Assembly (NCBI GenBank): GCA_041860225.1
Contig: CP151794.1
Location: forward strand, 248,001-312,000
Reading direction: 5' to 3'
DNA from: Magnimaribacter mokuoloeensis
GTDB taxonomy: Bacteria > Pseudomonadota > Gammaproteobacteria > Magnimaribacterales > Magnimaribacteraceae
Length of the DNA stretch: 64,000 nt
The notes under the pieces are model-generated. The model had not been told where the DNA came from, searched no databases, and was given only the letters and a program-made list of their open reading frames with translations. A program made the position numbers and the translations under genes. Positions 16,711 through 25,732 of the stretch are shown here, piece after piece (position 1 is the stretch's first letter; each line of letters opens with the position of its first letter).

Positions 16711-17859
16711 ATGAAATATAATTTTGATCAAATAATTTCAAGAAGAGAAACTCATAGCACGAAGTGGTTGAAGTTTTCAGATGCAGAAGTCATTCCTATG
16801 TGGATTGCTGATATGGATTTTCTTTGCCCGCCTGAAATAACGAAGCCGATGATTCAAAGGATTGATGAAGGTGTATTTGGCTACACAGATACACCTCAAA
16901 GTTTAACTGATACATTCATAGAAAAAACAAAGAGCAATACTGGTTGGCAGATAGATAAAGATTGGGTGGTATGGGTTCCAGGTGGAGTAGTAGGGTTAAA
17001 TGTTGCTTGCAAAACAGTCCTAGCTCCCGGTGACATGGCTATGGTTCCATCACCAATATATGCCCCTTTTACAGAAGCTCCAGAAAACATGGAGAGAGGC
17101 TTTGTAAAAACATATTTGAAAGATTCAAATGGCAGGCTAGAGTTTGACTTTGATGAAATCAGAACTTTGTTGTCTGAAGATACAAAATTACTCTTTCTTT
17201 GTAATCCTCATAATCCAGGCGGATCTGTATTCAGCCAAGAGGAACTTATTGAGCTATCAAGACTTTGTGAAGAAAATGGAGTGATAGTTTGTAGTGACGA
17301 AATTCATTCTGATCTAGTTTTAGATGAAGGATTAAAACACATACCCTTTGCAACAATTAATGAACATAATCAAGAAAACTCCATAACGATTATGGGTCCT
17401 TGCAAAACATACAATCTTGCAGGTTTTCCTATTGCAGCTGCTATTATCCCTAATAAAGAAATAAGAGAGGATTTTGTTAGAAACACAAAAGGTATTGTTT
17501 CACATATAGATAACTTAGCCTTCGTAGCAGCCGAAAGGGCATATTCCGATGCTGATGAGTGGCGTGCTCAACTTATTCAATACCTCCAAGCTAGTAAGAA
17601 TTTACTCCTCGAAAGAGTAAATAAAGTAGAGGGCTTATCTCTCAAAGGACCCGAAGCAGGATTCTTGGCCTGGATAGACTGCAGAAATACTGGTCTTGAT
17701 AGTCCTGCTGATTTTTTTATACAAGAAGCTAAAGTGGGTGTGCACGATGGAGCCTGGTTTGGAGATAAGAACTACGTTCGTTTAAATTTTGGTTGTCCTA
17801 GATCTGTACTAGAAGAAGCTTTAAATAGAATAGAAAAAGCCTTTTCACAAAAAAACTAG
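16711..17859 (+). CDS. PatB/MalY-type cystathionine beta-lyase (PLP aminotransferase fold)
   Basis: A 382-residue fold-type I PLP enzyme. The start 'MKYNFDQIISRRETHSTKWLK' in pieces and 'VIPMWIADMDFLCPPEI' are the PatB/MalY signature. 'LFLCNPHNPGGSVFS' carries the conserved Asn and 'SDEIHSDLVL' the cofactor Asp. The PLP lysine lies in 'GPCKTYNLAGF' (near residue 231) and 'VRLNFGCPRSVLEEAL' holds the substrate Arg. Members of this family cleave the C-S bond of cystathionine, cysteine or related thio compounds (for example DMSP-derived ones); the exact substrate cannot be read from sequence. It is divergent from the thiolase-like gene, and its 3' end carries the promoter of the next gene. Confidence 0.85.
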   Translation: MKYNFDQIISRRETHSTKWLKFSDAEVIPMWIADMDFLCPPEITKPMIQRIDEGVFGYTDTPQSLTDTFIEKTKSNTGWQIDKDWVVWVPGGVVGLNVACKTVLAPGDMAMVPSPIYAPFTEAPENMERGFVKTYLKDSNGRLEFDFDEIRTLLSEDTKLLFLCNPHNPGGSVFSQEELIELSRLCEENGVIVCSDEIHSDLVLDEGLKHIPFATINEHNQENSITIMGPCKTYNLAGFPIAAAIIPNKEIREDFVRNTKGIVSHIDNLAFVAAERAYSDADEWRAQLIQYLQASKNLLLERVNKVEGLSLKGPEAGFLAWIDCRNTGLDSPADFFIQEAKVGVHDGAWFGDKNYVRLNFGCPRSVLEEALNRIEKAFSQKN

Positions 17860-17872
17860 CATACGGTAAGAT
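17844..17872 (+). promoter_or_regulatory. Sigma-70 promoter for the SDR gene
   Basis: TTCACA (17844-17849), a 17-base spacer and TAAGAT (17867-17872), then the GC-rich discriminator GTGCGCC. It overlaps the last codons of the PatB-type gene and lies 30 bases before the SDR start. Confidence 0.6.
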
Positions 17873-17902
17873 GTGCGCCTAACTTTTTAAATAGGAGAAA
17901 TT

Positions 17903-18817
17903 ATGTCTATAACTTTTAACGATCAAGTTGCAATTGTTACTGGTGCCGGTGGAGGTCTAGGTAGATGCCATGCGCTAGATTTAGCCAAAAGAGGCGCTAA
18001 AGTTGTTGTAAATGACCTAGGTGGTAATGTTGATGGTTCTGATGATGGTTCGTTATCTGCTGCTGAAATGGTTGTAGAAGAAATCAAAGCTGCCGGAGGA
18101 GAAGCAATGGCCAATGGAGCTAGCGTAACTGATGCTGATCAGGTCAAAGCTATGGTTGATGAGGTCATGGAAAAATATGGCCGTATAGACATATTAGTCA
18201 ACAATGCTGGTATTCTCAGAGATAAAAGCTTTTCAAAAGTTGAAGATCAAGACTTTAGAATGGTCGTTGAAGTCCATTTGATGGGAAGCGTCAATTGCAC
18301 GAAAGCAGTTTGGGAAATCATGAAAGAGCAAAACTATGGAAGAATCGTAATGACTTCTTCATCAAGCGGATTGTATGGAAACTTTGGTCAAACTAATTAC
18401 GGGTCAGCAAAAATGGGGGTCGTAGGACTTATGAACACCTTGAAGTTAGAAGGTGCTAAATATAATGTTAAATGCAATACCTTGGCACCATTGGCCGGTA
18501 CAAGAATGACTGAAAGCTTAATGCCTGGAGAAGTAATTGAACAAATAAAACCTGAATACGTTACTCCTGCTGTAACTTATATGGTCTCAGAAGACGCTCC
18601 TACTGGAGTAATTATAGCTGCGGGAGCGGGTGTATTTACAAGAGTTATGATACATGAAACTAAAGGTGTTTATTTAGGAACCGGTGACGATATGACAGCC
18701 GAAAATATTGAAGCTAACTGGGAACAGATTTCTGATATGACTGACGCTACACTTTGTTATCAGGGTGGAGATCAATCAATGAAAGCCTTCACTTTAATCC
18801 AAGAAAGTAAGAAATAA
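17903..18817 (+). CDS. Short-chain dehydrogenase (MFE-2-like (3R)-hydroxyacyl-CoA dehydrogenase type)
   Basis: A 304-residue SDR. The NAD(P)-binding motif 'TGAGGGLGRCHALDLAKRG' sits near residues 14-32 and 'NDLGG' follows strand 2. 'NNAGILRD' is near 100-107, and the catalytic Ser-Tyr-Lys lies in 'TSSSSGLYGNFGQTNYGSAKMG' (in pieces, near 150-172). The 'NDLGGNVDGS' loop and the ending after 'YMVSEDAPTGVIIAAGAGVFTRV' resemble the dehydrogenase unit of peroxisomal multifunctional enzyme 2, which oxidises (3R)-hydroxyacyl-CoA. AGGAG lies six bases before the ATG. It is followed by an FMN oxidoreductase. The substrate is inferred from the subfamily look only. Confidence 0.83.
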   Translation: MSITFNDQVAIVTGAGGGLGRCHALDLAKRGAKVVVNDLGGNVDGSDDGSLSAAEMVVEEIKAAGGEAMANGASVTDADQVKAMVDEVMEKYGRIDILVNNAGILRDKSFSKVEDQDFRMVVEVHLMGSVNCTKAVWEIMKEQNYGRIVMTSSSSGLYGNFGQTNYGSAKMGVVGLMNTLKLEGAKYNVKCNTLAPLAGTRMTESLMPGEVIEQIKPEYVTPAVTYMVSEDAPTGVIIAAGAGVFTRVMIHETKGVYLGTGDDMTAENIEANWEQISDMTDATLCYQGGDQSMKAFTLIQESKK

Positions 18818-18865
18818 CTCTACATAATTCTTATTTCTCATCGCGGGCTGAACTCTTAAAAACAA

Positions 18866-20011
18866 ATGCGTTTAAAGGACTGCCATAGTTTCAGCGACTT
18901 TAGAGAGTTGGCCCGCAGAAGATTGCCAGGTCCAATCTTCAATTACATTGATGGTGCAGCTGATGATGAAAGCACCTATGATAGAAATACTAAGAGTTTT
19001 GAAGATTGTGATCTCGTTCCAAACGTATTGAGAGGGGTTGAGAACATCGATATGTCTGTTGAAATTTTAGGCCAAAAGCTTGAAATGCCAATTTACTGTT
19101 CTCCTACTGCCTTACAGAGAGTTTTTCATCATGAAGGTGAAAATGCAGTTGCTGCTGCTGCAAATAAATATGGAACTTTATTTGGAGTGTCTTCTCTAGG
19201 AACGGTAAGTTTATCTGAAGTAAGACAACAGTATTCTGGACCTCAGTGCTATCAATTCTACTTCCATAAAGATAGAGAGCTAAATCAAGTCATGCTCGAG
19301 AATGCCAAAAATGCCAATGTGGATGTAATGATGCTCACTGTGGATACCATTACAGGAGGTAATAGAGAAAGAGATCTAAAGACAGGTTTCTCAATTCCTT
19401 TTAAATTGAGCTTTAGTGGCATAACACAATTTGCAATCAAACCGATGTGGGCATTAAATTATCTAACTCATAAGAAATTCTCTCTTCCTCAGCTGGATGA
19501 TCATGTCGATATGTCAGATGGACCAATATCTATAGGTAGATATTTTACGGAGATGTTAGATCCTTGTTTGAACTGGGATGACGTGGCAAAAATGGTTGAA
19601 TACTGGGATGGCCAATTTTGCCTTAAAGGAGTGATGAGTGTAGAAGATGCTAAAAAAGCTGTTGATATTGGATGTACCGGTATTGTTATATCAAACCATG
19701 GAGGAAGACAGTTAGATGGCAGTCGATCCCCATTTGATCAGCTATCGGAGATTGTTGACGCTGTCGGAGACGATATTGATGTAATCATGGATAGTGGCAT
19801 ACAGAGAGGTACTCATGTTCTTAAGGCTCTTTCTATGGGCGCCAAAGCTGTAGGGGGAGGTAGATTCTATTTATTCGCTCTTGCTGCAGCAGGACAGCAT
19901 GGAGTAGAAAGAGCCTTAGAACTAATGAAGTCAGAAATAGAAAGAGATATGAGACTAATGGGAGTTAGTTCTATATCTGAACTTAATAGACAGAATCTAA
20001 GGTTTAGATAA
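18866..20011 (+). CDS. lldD: FMN-dependent L-lactate/2-hydroxy-acid dehydrogenase
   Basis: A 381-residue TIM-barrel flavoprotein that oxidises L-2-hydroxy acids such as lactate or glycolate. Landmarks are 'LPGPIFNYIDGAADDESTYDRN' in pieces near 20-41, 'MPIYCSPTALQRVFHHEGE' near 75-93, 'CYQFYFHKDRELN' near 127-139, and the active-site block 'ISNHGGRQLDGSRSPFDQL' near 275-293, which holds the catalytic His and Arg. 'IMDSGIQRGTHVLKALSMGA' is the phosphate-binding end. The central insert near 190-210 is hydrophobic ('ALNYLTHK'), as in the membrane-associated members. The symbol is a best guess within the family. Its last eight bases overlap the convergent arsC gene. Confidence 0.82.
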   Translation: MRLKDCHSFSDFRELARRRLPGPIFNYIDGAADDESTYDRNTKSFEDCDLVPNVLRGVENIDMSVEILGQKLEMPIYCSPTALQRVFHHEGENAVAAAANKYGTLFGVSSLGTVSLSEVRQQYSGPQCYQFYFHKDRELNQVMLENAKNANVDVMMLTVDTITGGNRERDLKTGFSIPFKLSFSGITQFAIKPMWALNYLTHKKFSLPQLDDHVDMSDGPISIGRYFTEMLDPCLNWDDVAKMVEYWDGQFCLKGVMSVEDAKKAVDIGCTGIVISNHGGRQLDGSRSPFDQLSEIVDAVGDDIDVIMDSGIQRGTHVLKALSMGAKAVGGGRFYLFALAAAGQHGVERALELMKSEIERDMRLMGVSSISELNRQNLRFR

Positions 20012-20390
20012 TATTTTTTATCAAGTTTTGAACTTGTTTGTCTATTAATGCTATAACTTCTTTGAATTCTTTATCATTCATATCTTTTGGGTCAGGTATA
20101 TCCCAATCTATTCTGTCTTTTGCGCTGACATTTGGACAAGAGTCTCCACAACCCATAGAGATTAAATAATCTACATTCTGCGCAACTGTATCAACCGATT
20201 TGGAATATTGACCTGCCATTTTATGTCCCAATTCAGACATTAATTTCATAGCTGTAGGATTGATACTACCGGAAGGATTAGAACCGGCGCTTATGACTTT
20301 ATATTTGCTATTTGAATACAAGTTTGCATAAGCTTCTGCAATTTGGCTTCTACAAGAATTTTCTATGCACACGAACAGAATAGTTTTCAT
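20004..20390 (-). CDS. arsC: Arsenate reductase, low-molecular-weight phosphatase type
   Basis: A 128-residue protein of the LMW protein tyrosine phosphatase fold. The P-loop is C8-IENSC-R14 followed by SQ, which matches the ArsC consensus C-x-G-N-S-C-R-S-Q. Further cysteines C81 and C85 ('GCGDSCP') can form the disulfide relay of thioredoxin-coupled ArsC, and 'WDIPDPKD' is the Asp loop. It therefore most likely reduces arsenate to arsenite. No ars efflux gene or ArsR regulator is nearby, so arsenite export must be encoded elsewhere. It overlaps lldD tail to tail by eight bases. A plain tyrosine phosphatase is less likely because of the extra cysteines. Confidence 0.85.
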   Translation of the reverse strand: MKTILFVCIENSCRSQIAEAYANLYSNSKYKVISAGSNPSGSINPTAMKLMSELGHKMAGQYSKSVDTVAQNVDYLISMGCGDSCPNVSAKDRIDWDIPDPKDMNDKEFKEVIALIDKQVQNLIKNII

Positions 20391-20415
20391 AACATAAGGT
20401 TAAATCTACTATAAT
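20386..20415 (+). promoter_or_regulatory. Probable promoter of the beta-helix gene
   Basis: TTCATA (20386-20391), an 18-base spacer and a perfect TATAAT (20410-20415), pointing right. It lies 31 bases before the chosen start and begins inside the first codons of arsC. Confidence 0.45.
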
Positions 20416-20446
20416 TATTGAATAATAAATGTGACAAATGGGGAAA

Positions 20447-21661
20447 ATGAAAAACTTATTATTAATGACCTTATTGGTATTATCAAGCTTCTCAATATCA
20501 GCTAAGCAAATTCTTTTGGGACCTAGCTCAAACTCTCAAGAGGAAATACAAGAAGCACTGATTGATCTTGAACCTGGAGATGTTCTTACCTTGGAGCCGG
20601 GAGAATACTTTTTTGAGGATGGCATTTCACTAGACGTAGATGACGTAATCTTTGAAGGATCCGGTATAGACGACACTTTATTACATTTTGGAGATCAGGT
20701 TTCTGGAGCACAAGGCCTTCTAGTTACATCAGATGGTGTTACGTTAAGAGATTTTGCAGTACTGGACGCAAAAGGAGATGCAATTAAAGTTATTGGGGCC
20801 GATGGAATTAGCATGATCCGTCTTAGAACTGAATGGACAGGTGGGCCTAAAGAGAGTAACGGAGCTTATGGTTTTTATCCTGTTGAGTCTAAAGATGTTC
20901 TGATAGACGGCTGTGTAGCTATTGGAGCTTCAGATGCAGGTATTTATGTTGGACAGTCTCAAAATATCATCGTTAAAAACAGCGTAGCTCAATATAATGT
21001 GGCAGGAATTGAAATAGAAAATTCTTATTATGCCGATGTCTTTGATAACTTAGCATCTCATAATACTGGAGGAATTCTAGTATTTGATCTTCCTGACTTA
21101 CCTCAACAAGGTGGTCATCATGTCAGAGTTTTCAGAAATAAAGCCATTAATAATGATACTGATAATTTTGCTCCAGAAGGAAACATAGTTGGAGAAGTGC
21201 CTAGAGGAACAGGGATAATAATTCAGGCTAATTCTGATGTTGAAGTATTTGATAATGACATATACGGCAATGGTACTGTGAACCTCTCAATTGTTACTTA
21301 TGGTTACGAAACTGATGATGAAAATTACAACCCTCACCCTAAGTCCATACAAATACATAATAATAGATTTGGCGATGGAGGATTTGATCCAGATGTAGGT
21401 ACTGGGGAGCTAGCAGCAATTCTATTTGAGCTTTCAGGCGGAGATATGCCTGACATATTTTGGGATGGTATTTTGCCTATGAACCAAATACTTTTTGGTC
21501 AACCAGATGAAGAAAAGCTTGTCATTTCTAATAATGGTGATGCAACATTTTTAACACTTAATCCAATTAAGTATCTACTACCTTTTTTCGATCCAGTAGA
21601 AAGAGATATCAAGGAATATGATGGAGAGGTAAGACCTTTACCGGAGGTTATCTTAAACTAA
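20447..21661 (+). CDS. Secreted parallel beta-helix repeat protein (TIGR03805-like)
   Basis: The ATG at 20447 follows GGGG and begins a clean signal peptide, 'MKNLLLMTLLVLSSFSISA'; an ATG nine bases upstream is less likely. The mature protein is built of short beta-strand repeats with Asn/Asp turns, for example 'NIIVKNSVAQYNVAGIEIENS' and 'DVFDNLASHNTGGILVFD' (in pieces). This is the right-handed parallel beta-helix fold seen in pectate lyases and carbohydrate-binding proteins. 'GDVLTLEPGEYFFEDGISL' near the N-terminus is typical of the family I recall as TIGR03805, which is usually next to a TIGR03806 protein, exactly as here. Its function is unknown to me; polysaccharide binding or cleavage is inferred. 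The next gene starts five bases later. Confidence 0.8.
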   Translation: MKNLLLMTLLVLSSFSISAKQILLGPSSNSQEEIQEALIDLEPGDVLTLEPGEYFFEDGISLDVDDVIFEGSGIDDTLLHFGDQVSGAQGLLVTSDGVTLRDFAVLDAKGDAIKVIGADGISMIRLRTEWTGGPKESNGAYGFYPVESKDVLIDGCVAIGASDAGIYVGQSQNIIVKNSVAQYNVAGIEIENSYYADVFDNLASHNTGGILVFDLPDLPQQGGHHVRVFRNKAINNDTDNFAPEGNIVGEVPRGTGIIIQANSDVEVFDNDIYGNGTVNLSIVTYGYETDDENYNPHPKSIQIHNNRFGDGGFDPDVGTGELAAILFELSGGDMPDIFWDGILPMNQILFGQPDEEKLVISNNGDATFLTLNPIKYLLPFFDPVERDIKEYDGEVRPLPEVILN

Positions 21662-21666
21662 TAATA

Positions 21667-22698
21667 ATGAAAAAAACCTCGTTATTATTATTAATAGTTT
21701 TCTCTATAACATCTGTCTATGCTGTTGATAATGAATTAATTTTAGAGGAGAAATTTCCAAAAAAACTTTCGGATTTTCATTTCTTTCAAGATACTCATGC
21801 TCAAATTCCTTCAAAAGGAGTTTTACCTTATGAATTAATTTCTTCTTTATTTTCTGACTACTCATATAAGCAAAGATGGGTCTATATACCGGAAGGTAAA
21901 AAAGCTTCTTTTAGAAAAGATAAGGTGTTTGATTTTCCGGTTGGTTCTGCACTAATTAAAACCTTTTATTATCCAATCGATGAAAGAAACTTAACTCTCG
22001 GTAAGAAGCTTATGGAGACTAGATTACTTTTAAGAAAGCAGGATGGCTGGGAAGCAGTTTCTTATGCGTGGAATGAAAATCAAGATGAAGCAATAATAAA
22101 GAAAGCTGGCAAGACAATATTAACTGATTGGATAGATTTCAAAGGAGAAAATCGATCAGTACGCTATAGAGTGCCCAATAAAAATCAATGCAAAGAATGT
22201 CATTCAAATAATGATGCTGTGATGCCGATTGGTCCCAAAGCTAGAAATCTAAATAAAATTTATGATTATCAAGACGAATCTATTAATCAATTAACTAAAT
22301 GGATGAAGCTTGACTACATAGACAATATCCAGACAGATCTTAATACACCCGTTGACTGGGAGGATGATAGCCATTCTCTAGAAGAAAGAGTCAGATCTTA
22401 TCTGGATATAAATTGTGGACATTGTCACATTTCGACTGGGGGAGCTAATTCAACGGGACTTTATTTAGATTTGACTGAGAGCAGACCAACCCACTTAGGG
22501 ATTAATAAAAAACCTGTGGCTACTGGTAGAGGAAGCGGAGGTCATGAATTTTCTATCTCACCCGGAAAGGCAGAAGAATCCATTCTTCTTTATAGGATGA
22601 TTTCAACTGATCCTGGGGTTATGATGCCAGAGTCCGGGAGATCTTTAACTCATACCGAAGCTATTGAGATGATAGAAGATTGGATAAGTTCTATGTAA
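21667..22698 (+). CDS. Diheme c-type cytochrome of the SO2930/TIGR03806 family
   Basis: A 343-residue exported protein with signal peptide 'MKKTSLLLLIVFSITSVYA'. Two heme c motifs are present: CKECH (175-179) and CGHCH (250-254). 'GVMMPESGR' near residues 317-325 supplies a likely distal Met, and 'EAIEMIEDWISSM' is a typical cytochrome c C-terminal helix. The N-terminal 150 residues ('LPYELISSLFSDYSYKQRWVYIPEG' in pieces) are the part that defines this family. It is five bases after the beta-helix gene, and this pairing is a recurring one. It probably carries electrons in the periplasm, but the partner is unknown. Confidence 0.82.
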   Translation: MKKTSLLLLIVFSITSVYAVDNELILEEKFPKKLSDFHFFQDTHAQIPSKGVLPYELISSLFSDYSYKQRWVYIPEGKKASFRKDKVFDFPVGSALIKTFYYPIDERNLTLGKKLMETRLLLRKQDGWEAVSYAWNENQDEAIIKKAGKTILTDWIDFKGENRSVRYRVPNKNQCKECHSNNDAVMPIGPKARNLNKIYDYQDESINQLTKWMKLDYIDNIQTDLNTPVDWEDDSHSLEERVRSYLDINCGHCHISTGGANSTGLYLDLTESRPTHLGINKKPVATGRGSGGHEFSISPGKAEESILLYRMISTDPGVMMPESGRSLTHTEAIEMIEDWISSM

Positions 22699-22747
22699 CC
22701 TATACTTCTCTTAATGAAGACTATAAAATTAAATAACGGATAAAGAA

Positions 22748-23893
22748 ATGAGTGATAGAGAAAACCTACTTAATAATCTGAAGATAGACAGATCTGCTGC
22801 ACCATCAGAAGAAAAATTGCCTTCAAATAGACTTTATCTGCTTGGGGCTGCAGTTTTATTAGTAAGTTTTTTTTGGTGGCTATTTTTGTCAGATGACGAG
22901 CTTAAAGAAGTAACTACTTTTACAGTTAAATCTCTCCAAATGTCTGATTCCTCAGCCACGAGTATCCTTGATGCCTCTGGCTATGTAGTTGCCAGAAGAA
23001 GGGCTACCGTATCTTCTAAGATGACCGGAAAAGTTATGAAGGTGTTCATAGAGGAAGGAATGCAGGTAGAAGAGGGCCAAATCCTGGCTCAATTAGATGA
23101 CAGTACTATGGTGGCAGATCTTAACTACTCACAGTCTCAGCTTAATGAGGCTAAGCGTGTTTTCAATAGAACCAGAGAACTTGCAAAAGAAGAGCTGGCA
23201 AGTAAGGCTTCTCTAGACTCAGCTAGAGCAGCTGTGGAAGGATTAGAGGCTCTCAATGCCGTTAGAAAGCAGGTTGTACAGGATATGAAGATTTTGGCTC
23301 CTTTTAGCGGTGTTGTGGTTTACAAAGCAGCACAACCCGGTGAAATGATATCGCCTGTTTCAGCTGGTGGTGGTTTTACAAATACTGGTATTTGTACAAT
23401 TGTAGATATGGAGTCTTTAGAAGTGGAAGTAGACGTAAATGAAGCTTTTATAAACAGAGTTAAACCAGGGCAGCCCGTCATCACCAATCTAAATGCATAT
23501 CCCAAATGGGATATACCATCAGAAGTCATAGCAATTATTCCTACAGCTGACAGGAATAAAGCTACTGTTAAAGTTAGAATCGCACTCTTAGAAAAAGATG
23601 AAAGAGTTCTTCCTGATATGGGAAGCAGGGTTTCCTTTTTGAAAAAAGTAGAGACTCAAAGCCGTGAAGAGGTAAAAGAGGGAGTCATGATTCCTTTGGC
23701 AGCTTTAGCCATTTTGGATGATCAGTCTACCGTTCAAGTAATTGATGGATCTCAGATTAAACTTACAAGAGTTAAAGTTGCTGACGAAACGGCTAACTAT
23801 GCAAGAATAATAGAGGGCCTGTCTTCTGGCATGACTGTAGTAGCAAAGTTTGATAAAGAATTAGAAAATAATCAAAAAGTAATAATTAAATAA
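22748..23893 (+). CDS. Membrane-fusion adaptor (HlyD/MacA-like) of an ABC transporter
   Basis: A 381-residue periplasmic adaptor with a single N-terminal membrane anchor (residues about 28-47, 'LYLLGAAVLLVSFFWWLFL'). The biotinyl-lipoyl halves are 'VSSKMTGKVMKVFIEEGMQVEEGQILAQLDD' (in pieces, near 92-122) and 'ILAPFSGVVVYKAAQPGEMI' (near 182-201). Between them is a short coiled-coil hairpin of about 60 residues. A beta-barrel and a membrane-proximal domain follow. It lies 12 bases before the ATPase gene. With the ATPase and three permeases it should form a MacAB-like or lipoprotein/peptide efflux machine in the envelope. No outer-membrane TolC gene is present here. Confidence 0.88.
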   Translation: MSDRENLLNNLKIDRSAAPSEEKLPSNRLYLLGAAVLLVSFFWWLFLSDDELKEVTTFTVKSLQMSDSSATSILDASGYVVARRRATVSSKMTGKVMKVFIEEGMQVEEGQILAQLDDSTMVADLNYSQSQLNEAKRVFNRTRELAKEELASKASLDSARAAVEGLEALNAVRKQVVQDMKILAPFSGVVVYKAAQPGEMISPVSAGGGFTNTGICTIVDMESLEVEVDVNEAFINRVKPGQPVITNLNAYPKWDIPSEVIAIIPTADRNKATVKVRIALLEKDERVLPDMGSRVSFLKKVETQSREEVKEGVMIPLAALAILDDQSTVQVIDGSQIKLTRVKVADETANYARIIEGLSSGMTVVAKFDKELENNQKVIIK

Positions 23894-23905
23894 TAAGAGG
23901 TAACT

Positions 23906-24580
23906 ATGTCCAACTTAATTGAAGTTCAATCCGTTAATAAAACATATAAAAGAGGAGGAGAGACTCTAGTTGTATTGGATGATCTAAGCTTAGAAGTCCC
24001 CAAGGGAGACTATCTTGCTCTTATGGGACCATCTGGATCAGGAAAGTCTACACTCTTAAATTTGATTGGAGGGCTTGATTCCCCAACATCTGGGCAAGTA
24101 GTTATTAATGGAGAACATCTAGAGAAGATGGGCGCATCTGCCCTAAGTGATTGGAGGGCTAGCAATGTTGGTTTTATATTTCAGTTCTATAATCTTCTTC
24201 CCGTACTTACGGCAAATAAGAATGTTGAGATCCCTCTCCTTTTAACTAATCTATCAGGTTCCCAAAGAAAAACGCATGTAGAAACTGCACTGAATGTGGT
24301 TGGTTTATCTGATAGAGGCGGTCACAAACCAAATGAATTGTCTGGTGGACAACAACAAAGAGTAGCAATAGCTAGAGCTTTAGTTTCTGATCCAGATATA
24401 TTAGTTTGTGATGAACCAACAGGTGACTTAGACAGAGACACAGCTACAGAAATTTTGGAACTCCTTCAAATTTTAAATCGTGACCATGGCAAAACAATTT
24501 TGATGGTGACTCATGACCCTGTAGCAGCTGAATCAGCAAAAAGAACCTTGCACCTAGATAAAGGAAAACTTACTAATTAA
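23906..24580 (+). CDS. ABC transporter ATPase, MacB/LolD type
   Basis: A 224-residue nucleotide-binding subunit with all motifs: Walker A 'GPSGSGKSTLLN' (near 41-52), Q-loop 'FQFYNLLP', signature 'LSGGQQQRVAIARAL' (near 145-159), Walker B 'ILVCDEPTGDLD' and switch His 'VTHD'. The 'F.FYNLLP' and 'EPTGDLD' forms are typical for ATPases that serve FtsX/MacB-like permeases, which pump substrate within the periplasm by mechanotransmission. It is the only ATPase for three downstream permease genes. The first permease starts on the very next base after its stop. Confidence 0.93.
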   Translation: MSNLIEVQSVNKTYKRGGETLVVLDDLSLEVPKGDYLALMGPSGSGKSTLLNLIGGLDSPTSGQVVINGEHLEKMGASALSDWRASNVGFIFQFYNLLPVLTANKNVEIPLLLTNLSGSQRKTHVETALNVVGLSDRGGHKPNELSGGQQQRVAIARALVSDPDILVCDEPTGDLDRDTATEILELLQILNRDHGKTILMVTHDPVAAESAKRTLHLDKGKLTN

Positions 24581-25732
24581 ATGTATTGGACTTTAGTCAA
24601 GATTGGATTAATTAGAAAAAGGTTAAGAACTTTTTTAACAATTATGTCGATGTTTATTGCCTTCGTTCTCTACGGATCTTTAAATACTCTTTCAGGCCTT
24701 TTTACAGGCTCTATAGAGGGCCTTTCTGCAGATAACGTGATGGTAATGCCGAGATATGATATGTTCGGAAAACTCCCTTATTCGCATGTTAATTATATAG
24801 AAACACTAGAGGGTGTAGAGGAAGTAATGTATATGGATTTTCTTGTATCCGATAGCATTGAAAGCATGATGGAGGGCGTAGCTTATGCTGTCAGTCCAAA
24901 TTTTTTTGAAGTGTACGATCGATTTGAAACAACAGAACAAGCTGAACTTGCTTTAAGAAATAATCCAAATGCCACAATTGTTGGACAGCTCATGGCAGAT
25001 CAGAAGGGTTTAAAAATTGGAGATCGACTAAACACGGAATCATCATCATTAAATATAGATGGAACAAATAATTGGTCCTTTGAGGTTGTAGGTTTCTATA
25101 CAGCGAAACAAATTAAAGGTGATGAATTAGGAGCAATAATTAATTGGACTGCCTTTGATGAGGCAAGAATGAGCCAAAAGGGCACTTTGGGGATGGTCAT
25201 GGTCAAGGCTTCATCTGCTGAAGCGGGTGAGAAAATATCAAAACAGATAGATGAGCACTTTATGAACTCCTCTTACGCAACTAGATCAGGCCCTGAATCA
25301 ATGGTTGCTGTGGAAATGGCTGGAGAAATTGCAGATGTTGAATTAATTGTTAACTCAATACTTTTATCTGTTTTTTTTACTATTTTATTGGTCTCATCAA
25401 ATACGCTTGCCCAATCGATAAGAGAAAGAACAAGTGATATAGGCGTCTTGAAGTGTTTGGGTTATAAAGATTTAACAATTTTTTCTTCGGTTATATTGGA
25501 AGCTATCACCATATGCCTTACGGCAGTTATAGCTGGGCTCGCTGTGACGTTATCGCTTGTCCCGTTGATGGAGTCAATGAGTGGTGGAATGCTGGAAGAT
25601 ACAGTTTCAGTAACACCAAGTATTATTTTTGGGGGTTTTTTGATAGGTTTAGTTATTGCGTTTATGTCAGCTGCCGTACCCGCTTATCAGGCCTTACGAT
25701 TAAAAGTAGTTGATGCTCTGAGAGAAGGCTAA
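24581..25732 (+). CDS. FtsX-like ABC permease 1
   Basis: A 383-residue permease with one N-terminal membrane helix (about 17-37), a large periplasmic domain (about 45-255) and a C-terminal FtsX domain with three helices (about 260-375). The block 'SIRERTSDIGVLKCLGYKD' between the first two C-terminal helices is the conserved coupling region of MacB/FtsX proteins, and 'PAYQALRLKVVDALREG' is the usual ending. It overlaps the next permease by one base and is clearly a paralogue of it. The substrate is unknown. Confidence 0.88.
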   Translation: MYWTLVKIGLIRKRLRTFLTIMSMFIAFVLYGSLNTLSGLFTGSIEGLSADNVMVMPRYDMFGKLPYSHVNYIETLEGVEEVMYMDFLVSDSIESMMEGVAYAVSPNFFEVYDRFETTEQAELALRNNPNATIVGQLMADQKGLKIGDRLNTESSSLNIDGTNNWSFEVVGFYTAKQIKGDELGAIINWTAFDEARMSQKGTLGMVMVKASSAEAGEKISKQIDEHFMNSSYATRSGPESMVAVEMAGEIADVELIVNSILLSVFFTILLVSSNTLAQSIRERTSDIGVLKCLGYKDLTIFSSVILEAITICLTAVIAGLAVTLSLVPLMESMSGGMLEDTVSVTPSIIFGGFLIGLVIAFMSAAVPAYQALRLKVVDALREG

